Below, piece by piece: positions 26,911 to 35,700 of a stretch of 64,000 nt of DNA. The translations under genes were made by a program, and so were the position numbers. Source of the stretch: DASRDB01 sp035652815 (GTDB taxonomy: Bacteria; Chloroflexota; Ktedonobacteria; Ktedonobacterales; Ktedonobacteraceae). The notes below the pieces were generated by a model. The model saw only the letters and a list, made by a program, of their open reading frames with translations, was not told the DNA's origin and did no database searches. Position 1 is the first letter of the stretch. The number at the start of each line of letters is the position of its first letter. The DNA lies in contig DASRDB010000022.1 of NCBI GenBank assembly GCA_035652815.1, positions 248,001-312,000 on the forward strand, read 5' to 3'.

Positions 26911-26995
26911 GTCATCCTGAGCGCAGCGAAGGATCTCATGTCCCCACTCGCTCGATACGGCGCACGTGAGATCCTGAGCGCAGCGAAGGATGACA
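26911..26995. repeat. Dispersed REP-like element, copy A (direct-core variant)
   Basis: Two CCTGAGCGCAGCGAAGG cores about 40 bases apart with outer GTCATC and GGATGAC ends. Unlike copies C and D the second core is in the same orientation as the first, while the flanks stay inverted. Lies upstream of the PLD lipoprotein gene. Confidence 0.85.
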
Positions 26996-27093
26996 GAAGA
27001 GAAAGACTTTTTCATGGTTTGCTATGGTTGAATACATGCTTTTCTATAATGAAAACGTGTTGTGAGACAAAAGGGAAGACAGAGGCAGAAATA

Positions 27094-27125
27094 AAACACG
27101 TCCGGCGAAACAACCGGACGTGTTT
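27094..27125. terminator. 12-bp perfect hairpin after hppA
   Basis: 27094-27105 pairs with 27114-27125 around CGAAACAA, 30 bases beyond the hppA stop on the minus strand. Confidence 0.65.
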
Positions 27126-27154
27126 GTTAGATTGGTGCTGTCAGTTCTCCAATC

Positions 27155-29416
27155 CTACAGCGGATGGATGAACACGTAGAGGGGAGCAAGCACCAGCGTG
27201 ATGGTGCTGAGCAGCTTAATCAGTACGTGCAGCGAGGGGCCAGCAGTATCCTTGAACGGATCGCCGACGGTATCGCCAACGACGCCTGCTTTGTGCGGCT
27301 CACTCTTCTTGCCGAGGACTGTGCCGTTAGGATCAAGCCGATCAACCATCTCACCCTCGGCATTCACGCGCAGGTAGCCAGCCTCGATATACTTCTTGGC
27401 GTTGTCCCACGCCCCGCCGCCGTTGTTGAGGAAGAGGGCAAGCACGATACCGCCCATTGTGCCAACCATTAGCAGGCCAGCTTCGGCATGCGGTCCGAGA
27501 ATGACACCAACAGCGATAGGAGTAAGAACGGCCACCAGACCGGGCAGAACCATCGCGCGCAGCGCGCCACGTGTGCTGATGTCTACACAGCGAGCATAGT
27601 CGGGATCAGCGCGGTCGGCAGGATTCTCAGCCATGATCTTCGGGTTCTCACGGAACTGGCGGCGCACCTCTTCGATCATACGCTTGGCCGCAGCACCGAC
27701 GGCGCGGATAGCCAGCGCGCTAAAGAAGAAGATCAACGTGATACCAATCAGCGCGGCGATGAAGACCGCGATATCGGCCAGGTCTACACGATACACATCT
27801 GGCTTTGTCTTGTTGCTCAGATTGTAGAGGACATCCAGGTAAGCACTGAAGAGCAGGAAGGCGGCCAGGGCCGCTGAACCAATACCATAGCCCTTTGTTA
27901 AAGCCTTGGTCGTGTTGCCGACGCCGTCGAGCGCATCAGTGATATCGCGTACAGACTCCGCCTGACCACCCATCTCAGTGATGCCACCGGCGTTATCGGT
28001 GATGGGGCCGAAGGTGTCCATTGCCAGGATGTATGCGCAGCTCATCAGCATGCCCATTGTGGCAACGGCTGTTCCGAAGATACCGCCTGGATTGATGAAG
28101 TGCGGAATATTCGGGTCGGTAATCTGTACCTGGCTTCCCAGAAAGAATGAGAGGAATAACGCGACACTGATGGCCAGTACAGGAAGCGCGACACATTCAA
28201 AACCAACTGCGATACCAGTGATAATGGTGGTCGCGGGACCGGTCAGGGTCGCGGCTGCAATTTCACGTACCGGACGCCACGTCCCGGCAGTGTAGTACTG
28301 TGTGATATAAACGAAGGCGATACTGAGCAGGATACCAGTAGTACCTGCGAGGCCAAACCAAACCCAGGCAGGTAAACTATTCGAGACAACACCAGTGCCG
28401 TTCAGCAGGAGATAGCTACCCAGGAAGACGCCAACAATGGAGACCCCACAGGTGATGAAGTAGCCGATGTTCAACTGGTTCATAGCGATTTCGCCCGGGT
28501 CTTTACCTGCGGCCTTATCCGGCTCGGTGACGACGGAAGGTCGGATCCACAGCAGACCGATGGCGGAGGCAATCAGTCCGAAAGCGCGCACAACGAGGGG
28601 GAAGAGAATCCAGCCAATGTTATGAGTGGCGGTGTAGAGCGCGACGCCCAGAATCATCGCGCCGATATTTTCGGCGGCGGTTGACTCGAAGAGGTCAGCG
28701 CCACGGCCTGCGCAGTCACCAACGTTGTCACCTACAAGGTCGGCGATAACGGCTGGGTTGCGTGGGTCATCTTCAGGAATGTTTGCTTCGACTTTACCCA
28801 CGAGGTCCGCGCCCACGTCGGCAGCCTTTGTGTAGATACCGCCGCCTAGCTGGGCGAATAGAGCGACAAAGCTCGCGCCGAAACCAAAACCAACGATCAG
28901 CGAAGGCGCATGTGCTGGATCAGTCAAACCACCATATGCGCTAAATACCAGGGAGACCCCCAGCAGCGAGAGGGCTACCACCAGGAAACCGGAAACCGCG
29001 CCACCGCGCAGCGAAACCATGAGAGCTTCACCCAGGCTGCGGGTTGCGGCGCTGGCTGTGCGGCTGTTGGATTTGACCGCAACATACATGCCGATGTAGC
29101 CAGAAATGCCGGAACACAACGCGCCGATCAAAAAGGCGAGAGCTGTATGCCACGCCAGGTCTAAGCGATCATTGAATGTACCCTGTCCAAGCAACGCCAG
29201 CACAATAGCTACGATAATCGCGGCGAAGACTGAGAGCAGGGCAATAGTCCGATATTGACGATTCAGGAAAGCCATCGCGCCTTTGAAGATGGCGTCCGCG
29301 ACTTTCTGCATGGCAGGGGTGCCTGTATCTTTGCGCAACACGTATGCTGCAAGGTAGGCGGCGAAGCCTACCGTGAGAAGCCCTACCACGATTGGAACAA
29401 GGATATAGTAACTCAC
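27155..29416 (-). CDS. hppA: Membrane H+-translocating pyrophosphatase, K+-independent type
   Basis: 753 residues, about 16 TM helices. Conserved loops include DVGADLVGKVE and EDDPRNPAVIADLVGDNVGDCAGRG (substrate-binding DxxxDxxxD), and TDNAGGI and GDTVGDPFKDTAGPSLH near the C-terminus. In GNTTKALTKG the K (about 504) and T (about 507) occupy the positions that are Ala and Gly in potassium-dependent pumps, so this should be the K+-independent, proton-pumping class. It couples PPi hydrolysis to a proton gradient. A cytosolic Mn-type pyrophosphatase gene lies just upstream on the same strand. Confidence 0.95.
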   Translation of the reverse strand: MSYYILVPIVVGLLTVGFAAYLAAYVLRKDTGTPAMQKVADAIFKGAMAFLNRQYRTIALLSVFAAIIVAIVLALLGQGTFNDRLDLAWHTALAFLIGALCSGISGYIGMYVAVKSNSRTASAATRSLGEALMVSLRGGAVSGFLVVALSLLGVSLVFSAYGGLTDPAHAPSLIVGFGFGASFVALFAQLGGGIYTKAADVGADLVGKVEANIPEDDPRNPAVIADLVGDNVGDCAGRGADLFESTAAENIGAMILGVALYTATHNIGWILFPLVVRAFGLIASAIGLLWIRPSVVTEPDKAAGKDPGEIAMNQLNIGYFITCGVSIVGVFLGSYLLLNGTGVVSNSLPAWVWFGLAGTTGILLSIAFVYITQYYTAGTWRPVREIAAATLTGPATTIITGIAVGFECVALPVLAISVALFLSFFLGSQVQITDPNIPHFINPGGIFGTAVATMGMLMSCAYILAMDTFGPITDNAGGITEMGGQAESVRDITDALDGVGNTTKALTKGYGIGSAALAAFLLFSAYLDVLYNLSNKTKPDVYRVDLADIAVFIAALIGITLIFFFSALAIRAVGAAAKRMIEEVRRQFRENPKIMAENPADRADPDYARCVDISTRGALRAMVLPGLVAVLTPIAVGVILGPHAEAGLLMVGTMGGIVLALFLNNGGGAWDNAKKYIEAGYLRVNAEGEMVDRLDPNGTVLGKKSEPHKAGVVGDTVGDPFKDTAGPSLHVLIKLLSTITLVLAPLYVFIHPL

Positions 29417-29616
29417 GTTAAATAGCGCCCTCCTTAGGCCATAGATAGATAATCAGACAGATCAGCGTTGATCCTGATGCCTGTTCTTCCTTAAAAACAA
29501 GAAGTGATCTGAAAAGCGAGAAAATCCGCACTTCGATCCCTCTCATCGTGGGGCTATCAATTCGTCCTTTAGTCTAACATAGTGTTTGTTCTCTGACAAG
29601 TATTTTCGTAACAGAA

Positions 29617-29659
29617 ACGAAGCGCAGCATGCTCACTTTTTGTTGATGCTGCACTTCGT
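29617..29659. terminator. 14-base-arm hairpin between the two pyrophosphatase genes
   Basis: 29617-29630 pairs with 29646-29659 with one C/A mismatch. It lies 39 bases beyond the stop of the CBS-pyrophosphatase gene, so the two genes are probably separate transcripts. Confidence 0.6.
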
Positions 29660-29697
29660 TTTTGTACACCTGTTACACTCCTTTTTGATGCATAGCT

Positions 29698-31329
29698 TTA
29701 CATGGCGCTCTGTATGCGGTTGAGGAGCGGAACCAGTTGTTTTTTACGCGAAACCAGGCCTTCTACAATAAGCGAATGTCCGTCAGCTTCGAGCGGAATA
29801 CCAAAGACTTCAGAGGCTGCGTCTTCTCCACCATAGATCAACAAATGGCAGCGCATATTGATGATGTCAACGATCATGAAAAGGAAGCATGTATACCCAC
29901 GTTCCTGCGAAAGGCGCTGCATCGTCTGGAGCAGTTCCGCGCTGCGTTTCTCAATTGTCGCGGGACTGGCTGTTTCAACAGTTCCAATGGCGAACTTTGT
30001 GTCTTTGACGGTGAATTCTTTGAAGTCGAGGGTGAGCAAGTCCTCAGGACTGCGATTTGCGATCTCGGCGGCAGCCGCCGCAAATATTTCCTGGCCGTAT
30101 CCCTCAATCTCCTCGCCTGTGATCTCAGCGAGTTCGGTAGCTACGCGCTCATCACGAGGGGTGCAGGTGGGTGAACGCAGGATGAGCGTATCGTAGAGCA
30201 GACCGGCCAGCAGAAGTCCGGCTACTTCCTTCGGTATAGGCACACCGGCCTCGTGATAGAGACCGACAATGATAGTGCCGGTGCAACCAACGGGGTCGGC
30301 GCGAAACATAATCGGCTTATTGGTATGCACATCGGCGATGCGATGATGATCGATGATTCCGAGCAGTTCAGCCTCTTCAATACCGTCAACTGCCTGCGAC
30401 TGCTCGTTATGATCGACGAGGATGACCCGCTTGGGACGGGCGCTGATAAGGTCGGTACGCGAGAGATAACCAACCAGCTTTCCTTCGTTATTTACTACCG
30501 GCAGCGAGCGGCGGCGGGCCAGCTTATGCTGCACCTCGCTCAACAGATCTTCCGGGTGGCAGTATTCGAACTCGCGGAACATGATTTCTTTGGTGCTGGT
30601 GCTGAGGTTAATCAGGCGAACGGCGGTGAAGGTATGATGGGCCGTACTGATGACAAGTACGCCATGCTTGCGGGCGGCGGCAAGCGTGCGCTCGGAAACC
30701 AGCAAATCGCCGGTGATGACCAGCGCGGCTGCGCCATGTTCCATAGCTGTCAACTGCGCGTCCTCGCGATCACCCAGCACAACAAGACAGCCCGGTTCGA
30801 TATAGTCCGCCATTGTCTCCGCCTCCATCGCTCCAACCAGCACGCGATTGCCGAGCTTGCGCTTTCCTTCTACCAGCACTCGCCCTTTGAGAACGCGCAC
30901 AATATTATCGCGATTGAGCGGCACGCGATTGACGGAATCTGGATTGAGGTCATTAAAAAAGAGCTTGGCGAAATCCTCGGTAGCAATAATGCCGTGTACT
31001 TTATTTTCTGCATCAACAACGGGCATGGACCGGCGGTTATGTTCTTGCAGCATTTGCCCGGCTTCGAGCAGAGGTTGATCCAGGTACGCGCAGATGACGC
31101 CGCGTCTCATTGCGTCGCGCACCTGTAGATACACATCATCAATTGCCTCGGGCGGCTCGACAGCATATCGTTCCAGTACAAAGCGCACCTCCGGCTTCAA
31201 TTCGCCGTTGCGTGCCGCGATTGCCTGATCCTCGCCCTGCATTCGTAGCAGACGCGCATATGCATATGCAGAGGCAACAGAATCGAGGTCAGAATTTTTA
31301 TGCCCTATTATGTAGATAGGTCGTGGCAT
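29698..31329 (-). CDS. ppaC: Manganese-dependent (family II) inorganic pyrophosphatase with CBS and DRTGG domains
   Basis: 543 residues. The DHH catalytic core is split: IIGHKNSDLDS at 7-17 (metal ligands H10, D14, D16) and IIDHHRIADVHT near 325, with the DHHA2-like C-terminal domain to the end. Inserted between are CBS1 (about 68-125), a DRTGG domain (about 135-245) and CBS2 (about 250-310). This is the regulated CBS-PPase architecture, where AMP/ADP inhibit and ATP or diadenosine polyphosphates activate. It hydrolyses PPi in the cytosol and competes with HppA for substrate. ATG 31329 with AAAGGGGAG upstream. Confidence 0.93.
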   Translation of the reverse strand: MPRPIYIIGHKNSDLDSVASAYAYARLLRMQGEDQAIAARNGELKPEVRFVLERYAVEPPEAIDDVYLQVRDAMRRGVICAYLDQPLLEAGQMLQEHNRRSMPVVDAENKVHGIIATEDFAKLFFNDLNPDSVNRVPLNRDNIVRVLKGRVLVEGKRKLGNRVLVGAMEAETMADYIEPGCLVVLGDREDAQLTAMEHGAAALVITGDLLVSERTLAAARKHGVLVISTAHHTFTAVRLINLSTSTKEIMFREFEYCHPEDLLSEVQHKLARRRSLPVVNNEGKLVGYLSRTDLISARPKRVILVDHNEQSQAVDGIEEAELLGIIDHHRIADVHTNKPIMFRADPVGCTGTIIVGLYHEAGVPIPKEVAGLLLAGLLYDTLILRSPTCTPRDERVATELAEITGEEIEGYGQEIFAAAAAEIANRSPEDLLTLDFKEFTVKDTKFAIGTVETASPATIEKRSAELLQTMQRLSQERGYTCFLFMIVDIINMRCHLLIYGGEDAASEVFGIPLEADGHSLIVEGLVSRKKQLVPLLNRIQSAM

Positions 31330-31781
31330 GACTTGCTCCCCTTTAACGTCTTCCCGTGTGGTATCTCTTTGCCCTCAGCGAGCTTCTCCCTTGATAAGGA
31401 TGCTTTGTTGATCTTCAAAACAGCTTCAATATACTTCAAACGTCTTACGATCAAATACGCTTTCAGCGTTTCACGCTAAGTAGACTGCTCAACAAGCTTA
31501 AGCGACCTCTTTGGCGAGTTGGTGTTCGTACATACATGTTCAATCTTCCTCGCGGATGGCCACTTCATGGTATCACAACCATGACCAGTTTCACAGTGTA
31601 CACGCCTTTTCAATGAGTTTTCTGGGTTTGCTACGCTATGAAACTCTTATTCCCTTCTTTCGTTTAAGAAAGATAGGGAAAGTGCGCTTTCAATTAAACA
31701 AAAGTCCCCTTTTCTTGCATTATATATGCTCGAGTGTATAGACTACGGATGGCTTTATTGCTCAGTCTCAGAAGGTAAACT
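31330..31781. other. 452-base divergent intergenic region
   Basis: Between ppaC (minus) and the GT-C gene (plus). No gene, RNA, or strong hairpin recognised; the right part (31620-31720) is AT-rich and T-rich. Promoters for both neighbours are expected here. Confidence 0.6.
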
Positions 31782-33500
31782 ATGGTTTTCAGGGAACGGC
31801 CACGCCTCTTTCATCTTGACATGTATACACTTATCGCCGGAATTATTATCCTCGGCGCTATCGGGTTGCGCCTCTTTTTTCTAGCCATAGGCATGCCTGA
31901 AGTCAACGGCGATGAAGGGACGATGGGCATTGAGGCCATGCACATCGCTTTCCAGGGGCAGCACCCCGTCTTTCTCTATGGGCAGGATTATATGGGCGTG
32001 CTGGAAGCCTATATTGCGGCTTTCTTCTTTCACCTGTTCGGCGTCTCACCTTTCACGCTGCGGCTCGGCATGGTGTTGATGTTCCTGCTTTTCATGATTA
32101 GCATGTACTACCTGACAGGCCTGCTCTATTCGAAAAAGCTCGCCCTGGTAACGCTGGCCTTGCTCGGCTTCGGACTGACGAGCGATGTGATGATACAGCA
32201 GTTGCGCGCAGTTGGCGGCGCTATCGAAACGTTGCTCTTCGGCTCGCTTGTCCTGCTGCTGGCTGTGTGGCTTGCCTTGACTTCCAGACCCAGGCGAGAG
32301 CAATCAGTGCGCCTGCGTCTTATCCGGCTCGCTGCCTACTTCGGTTGGGGATTATCCGCTGGACTTGGCCTGTGGACGCACTTCCTGGTTGCGCCATTTG
32401 TACTGGCCAGTGGCCTGATCCTGCTGGTCTTTTGTATGCGCGACCTGCTTTCGTTCGCGCCGCTCGTCCTTGCTCTGGGTTTTCTGCTCGGTTTCTTCCC
32501 CTTCATCATCTATAATATTCAGGCGCAGCCTGGGCACACCACGTTGCAGGCGATATTGAGCATCCACTCGTCAAGCGTTCCTGCCAATGTGCAGCATCTG
32601 CTGCGGATGCGTTTAGCCGGTACATTCCTATGGAGCTTGCCGGTAGCGACAGGGCTAGCGCCTGTCTGCAGTCTGACCGATCTGCCCTATTACGGACCGG
32701 CCACCTCGTCCACATTGCCCTGTATTGTGGAAATGGGAGGGTGGAGCTTTGGCTACATGTTCCTGATGACTGTTGCCGCGCTGCTTGCCATCTTGGGACT
32801 ATGGAAATTGTGGATGGCCCGACGCACAAGGGAAACATCCTGGACGCAGGAAGAACGGGCAGCCATCATCATCAACTTCTCACGGCTCATGATCCTGTTC
32901 GCTGTTGCGCTCACGTTGTTCTTTTACATTAGCAGCCCTCTCTCAGCCTTGAAGCCGTGGAGTACGCGCTACCTGGTTGGCCTGCTTGTTGGGGTTCCTG
33001 CTGTCCTGTGGCCGCTATGGACTGCTGCGGGTTTCGAGAAATTCATACTACCTTCTCGCTCCAGACTGTTGGCGCTGGTAAATCGAGCCATACTGGTCAT
33101 CGTCTCAGTGGCGATCCTGGCGGGGACGGCCGCATCCTTCTCCGCCATACCCAGTGTCGAGGCCGATAACCAGCAGCAACAGGCGCTCGTGCAGGGCCTG
33201 TTGAGTATTGGGGCAACGCGCGTCTACAGTGGATACTGGACAGGTGGTTATCGCCTGGTTTTCCAGAGCCAGGAGCGCATCATCTCCGCCGTTCCGTCTG
33301 GGCTTAGTGAGCCAGGAACCAACCGCTACCAGCACTATGTGCCGATTGTGAACGCCGACCCAAACGCGGCCTATGTTTTCATCGTTAACTCACCCGATGC
33401 GCTCTCCTTCGCGCAGAAGATCACGCATTCGCACATAAAGTACAGGCGCTATATCTTCGGCATCTACGTCGTTTACCAGCCAGTGAATGCACAACATTAG
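31782..33500 (+). CDS. GT-C fold membrane glycosyltransferase-like protein (PMT/ArnT-like)
   Basis: 572 residues with about 11 TM helices and a soluble C-terminal part from about 470. The first extracellular loop has GMPEVNGDEGTMGIEAMHI, where the Asp-Glu pair corresponds to the DE/DxD-like motif of dolichol- or undecaprenol-phosphate sugar transferases. It should transfer a lipid-linked sugar outside the membrane; donor and acceptor unknown. ATG 31782 follows AGAAGGT. No partner glycosyltransferase is adjacent. Confidence 0.8.
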   Translation: MVFRERPRLFHLDMYTLIAGIIILGAIGLRLFFLAIGMPEVNGDEGTMGIEAMHIAFQGQHPVFLYGQDYMGVLEAYIAAFFFHLFGVSPFTLRLGMVLMFLLFMISMYYLTGLLYSKKLALVTLALLGFGLTSDVMIQQLRAVGGAIETLLFGSLVLLLAVWLALTSRPRREQSVRLRLIRLAAYFGWGLSAGLGLWTHFLVAPFVLASGLILLVFCMRDLLSFAPLVLALGFLLGFFPFIIYNIQAQPGHTTLQAILSIHSSSVPANVQHLLRMRLAGTFLWSLPVATGLAPVCSLTDLPYYGPATSSTLPCIVEMGGWSFGYMFLMTVAALLAILGLWKLWMARRTRETSWTQEERAAIIINFSRLMILFAVALTLFFYISSPLSALKPWSTRYLVGLLVGVPAVLWPLWTAAGFEKFILPSRSRLLALVNRAILVIVSVAILAGTAASFSAIPSVEADNQQQQALVQGLLSIGATRVYSGYWTGGYRLVFQSQERIISAVPSGLSEPGTNRYQHYVPIVNADPNAAYVFIVNSPDALSFAQKITHSHIKYRRYIFGIYVVYQPVNAQH

Positions 33501-33988
33501 TGGTCAATGTTCTGGAACGGCTCTGCTCTCGGACAATCGCAGACCACTTTCTCTCATCGTAACTTTCCCACCAGCAATTAAAATTCCCACTTGTTTGTTA
33601 ACACAAGGCCTGGCTTTAGAGATCTGGGTAGAAAAATCTTTACAAGTAAATAACCTAAAAGAGAATTGTTGACTTGCATTTAAGTGCAAAATATTTTATT
33701 TTCAATTTGCACTAAATTGCCATGCAGAAGAGATTACTGAATATAGATAAATGATCGATTAGTTGTTTGCGTTTTTAGCCGAAGCTGCTCTTCGGTCATT
33801 GGGCGAATGCCAGGACTCTTTTGCGTGTGAGAGCAGGGATTTTGTGCGAGAGCAGGAGGCGTTCGGCACAACCGTTGAAAAATACTGTGACTTTTTCGAT
33901 GGGATGCCGTCAAACGTTCTGTATGCTCACTGATGTGTTCGTCACGAACGCATAATACTCAACTGAGCCACAAAAGGAGTTGCCTGCT
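33501..33988. other. 488-base intergenic region, AT-rich centre
   Basis: 33560-33770 is clearly more AT-rich than the surroundings. It contains a promoter-like site with palindromes (33669-33716) and, at about 33780-33797, a small CCGAAG/CTTCGG hairpin. No gene recognised. Confidence 0.6.
33669..33716 (+). promoter_or_regulatory. Promoter-like site with embedded palindrome
   Basis: TTGACT (33669-33674), 17 bases, TATTTT (33692-33697). The spacer is a near-perfect 16-base palindrome (TTGCATTTAAGTGCAA, 33674-33689, one mismatched pair). A further TTTGCACT half-site lies just downstream and pairs with AGTGCAAA. The arrangement suggests a repressor-controlled promoter for the plus-strand stress island; the leader would be about 285 bases. 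Confidence 0.42.
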
Positions 33989-34744
33989 ATGGAAAACATC
34001 GGTACCTCGATTGTGAATGCTTTGAACGACGCGGTAAAGCTCATCCTCACTTTCATTCCACGTCTGATAGGCTTTCTGGTGATCTTGATTGTTGGCCTGA
34101 TTATCGCTGCCGTCGTGAGCCGGGCGCTCACGTTTCTGCTGCGCAAGGTCGGATTCGACCGCCTCGCAAGTCGGCTCGGCATCGCTCGCTTTGAGCAGCC
34201 TATAGGGGTTTCGCTGGACCCGGCATCCTTGCTTGGCAAGATTGTCTACTGGTTTATTCTCCTGATCTTCCTGGTTCCCGCCGCCGATGCGCTTGGACTG
34301 CCTGCTGTCAGCAATATTCTGAACACGCTGGTGGCCTATATCCCCAACGTCTTTGTTGCCGTACTGGTACTCTTTCTGGGAATGCTGGCGGCCACCTTTG
34401 TTGCGGATATTGTGCGGGGGGCGACCGCCAGCGCAAATGTTGGCAATCCTTCACTTTTTGCCGCGATAGCTCGCTGGGCCATCATTGGTTTTGCGGCGCT
34501 CGTTGCTTTGGAGCAACTTCAGATCGCACCCGCGCTCCTCAATGAACTGTTCGGCGCGTTGGTCGCGGCGCTTGCCATCGCCTTTGGTCTGGCATTTGGA
34601 TTGGGTGGTCAGGATGCTGCTCGTCGTTGGCTCTCTCGTGGAGAGAGTACCCTCTCCCAGACTTCGGCGAACGTAAATGCTCAACATATGTCCTCTCCTG
34701 AAAGCGACCTTGCGCAGGCAAGTCGGTTGCGCCCGCAGGAGTAA
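33989..34744 (+). CDS. TM-helix channel-like protein (CmpX/MscS-related, lacks the MscS beta domain)
   Basis: 251 residues. The N-terminal amphipathic helix and TM1 (FIPRLIGFLVILIVGLIIA) are followed by RKVGFDRLASRLG, the pattern of 'conserved TM helix' proteins related to mechanosensitive channels. Three to four more helices follow, including the Gly/Ala-rich pore-like helix LVAALAIAFGLAFGLGGQDAARR at about 200-222. It stops soon after, without the beta domain seen in its paralogue at 36664. ATG 33989 has AAGGAG at 9 bases; an in-frame TTG at 33980 abuts the ribosome site. Confidence 0.8.
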   Translation: MENIGTSIVNALNDAVKLILTFIPRLIGFLVILIVGLIIAAVVSRALTFLLRKVGFDRLASRLGIARFEQPIGVSLDPASLLGKIVYWFILLIFLVPAADALGLPAVSNILNTLVAYIPNVFVAVLVLFLGMLAATFVADIVRGATASANVGNPSLFAAIARWAIIGFAALVALEQLQIAPALLNELFGALVAALAIAFGLAFGLGGQDAARRWLSRGESTLSQTSANVNAQHMSSPESDLAQASRLRPQE

Positions 34745-34885
34745 CATACCGCGATACACATTGGGTGTCTCGCATTTGGTCGTGTAGTGCGTTACGTGTA
34801 AGTGCGTTGTGTTATTGCATGAAAACCTGTCGTGAAGTTCTCCCCAGTGAGAACGAGAATGATAGGGAGAAAGGAACAGCTAAGT

Positions 34886-35611
34886 ATGAGTTACGATTAT
34901 CAGCAAAACCAGGATCCAAATCAACAATGGAACCAGGAGCCGAATCAACAAGGCTATCAGCAGGACCCAAATCAACAGGGCCAATGGGGCCAGCAGCAGG
35001 GCCAGGGCGGCTACCAGGATCCCAATCAACAGGGGCAGTGGGGCCAGCAGCAAGGCCAGGGTGGCTATCAAGACCCGAACCAGCAGGGTCAGCAGGGCCA
35101 AGGCGGCTACCAGGATCCGAACCAGCAGGGCCAATGGGGCCAGCAGCAAGGCCAGGGTGGCTATCAAGACCCCAATCAGCAAGGGCAAGGTGGCTATCAG
35201 GATCAGGGGCAGTGGAACCAGGACCCTAATCAGCAGGGTGGTTATCAAGACCCGAACCAGCAGGGGCAGGGTGGCTATCAAGACCCCAATCAGCAAGGGC
35301 AGTGGGGTCAGCAGCAAGGCGGCTACCAGGATCCGAACCAGCAGGGCCAATGGGGCCAGCAACAGGGGCAGGGTGGCTATCAAGACCCCAATCAGCAAGG
35401 GCAACAGGGGGGTGGACAGGGTGGTCAATTCAGTGGGGCAAGGCAGCAGGCTGAGCAGCAAATAGACTCGGCTATCGATCAGTTTGCCAATAAAATTCCG
35501 GGTGGACAGGGTTACTCGCAGCAGGCCAAGGAGAAGGCTTCCGAGGGACTCAATGAGCTTGAGCAGCAGGCCGAAAAACGCTTTGGTGGGTTGTTTGGCG
35601 GCAACCAATAG
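34886..35611 (+). CDS. Prion-like low-complexity Q/G/N/Y repeat protein (241 aa)
   Basis: Start ATG 34886 follows AAGGAACAGCTAAGT. Residues 1 to about 190 consist almost only of Q, G, N, P, D, Y and W in imperfect units; GGYQDPNQQG occurs eight times exactly, often followed by QWGQQQGQ. This is compositionally close to the yeast Sup35 oligopeptide repeats (PQGGYQQYN). A helical C-terminal segment of about 50 residues follows (ARQQAEQQIDSAIDQF and QQAKEKASEGLNELEQQAEKRF) with Lys/Glu, a possible oligomerisation or anchoring domain. No signal peptide or TM helix, so presumably cytosolic. Synonymous codons vary between units, so the repeat is maintained at protein level. Function unknown; phase separation or aggregation is inference. 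Confidence 0.85.
   Translation: MSYDYQQNQDPNQQWNQEPNQQGYQQDPNQQGQWGQQQGQGGYQDPNQQGQWGQQQGQGGYQDPNQQGQQGQGGYQDPNQQGQWGQQQGQGGYQDPNQQGQGGYQDQGQWNQDPNQQGGYQDPNQQGQGGYQDPNQQGQWGQQQGGYQDPNQQGQWGQQQGQGGYQDPNQQGQQGGGQGGQFSGARQQAEQQIDSAIDQFANKIPGGQGYSQQAKEKASEGLNELEQQAEKRFGGLFGGNQ
34926..35418. repeat. Tandem imperfect coding repeats of the low-complexity protein
   Basis: Roughly nine units of 30 to 54 bases encoding GGYQDPNQQG with or without QWGQQQGQ. The array leaves other frames, including the full antisense frame, free of stops. Confidence 0.85.
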
Positions 35612-35639
35612 AGGGCTAACTTCGCTCTATTGTGAGTAG

Positions 35640-35664
35640 GTCCAGTTAAGCGGCTTAACTGGAC
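35640..35664. terminator. 11-bp perfect hairpin after the repeat-protein gene
   Basis: 35640-35650 pairs with 35654-35664 around CGG; no T-tract, so it may only pause or stabilise the transcript before the His-rich gene. Confidence 0.5.
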
Positions 35665-35700
35665 CTGGCAGGCATTTGTAATGCAGAAAGGATAGCACCC

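Noticed and set aside
34926..35418. Repeat array considered as a CRISPR locus.
   Set aside because: The repeats are coding, of variable length, and lack unique spacers; no cas genes are present. The REP-like copies are dispersed, not arrayed.
34880..35608. A full-length antisense frame (about 242 residues, hydrophobic Leu/Ile-rich) opposite the prion-like repeat gene.
   Set aside because: It is a by-product of the stop-free repeat; it has no ribosome site, and the plus-strand frame has a good one. Two further plus frames in the repeat are open for the same reason.
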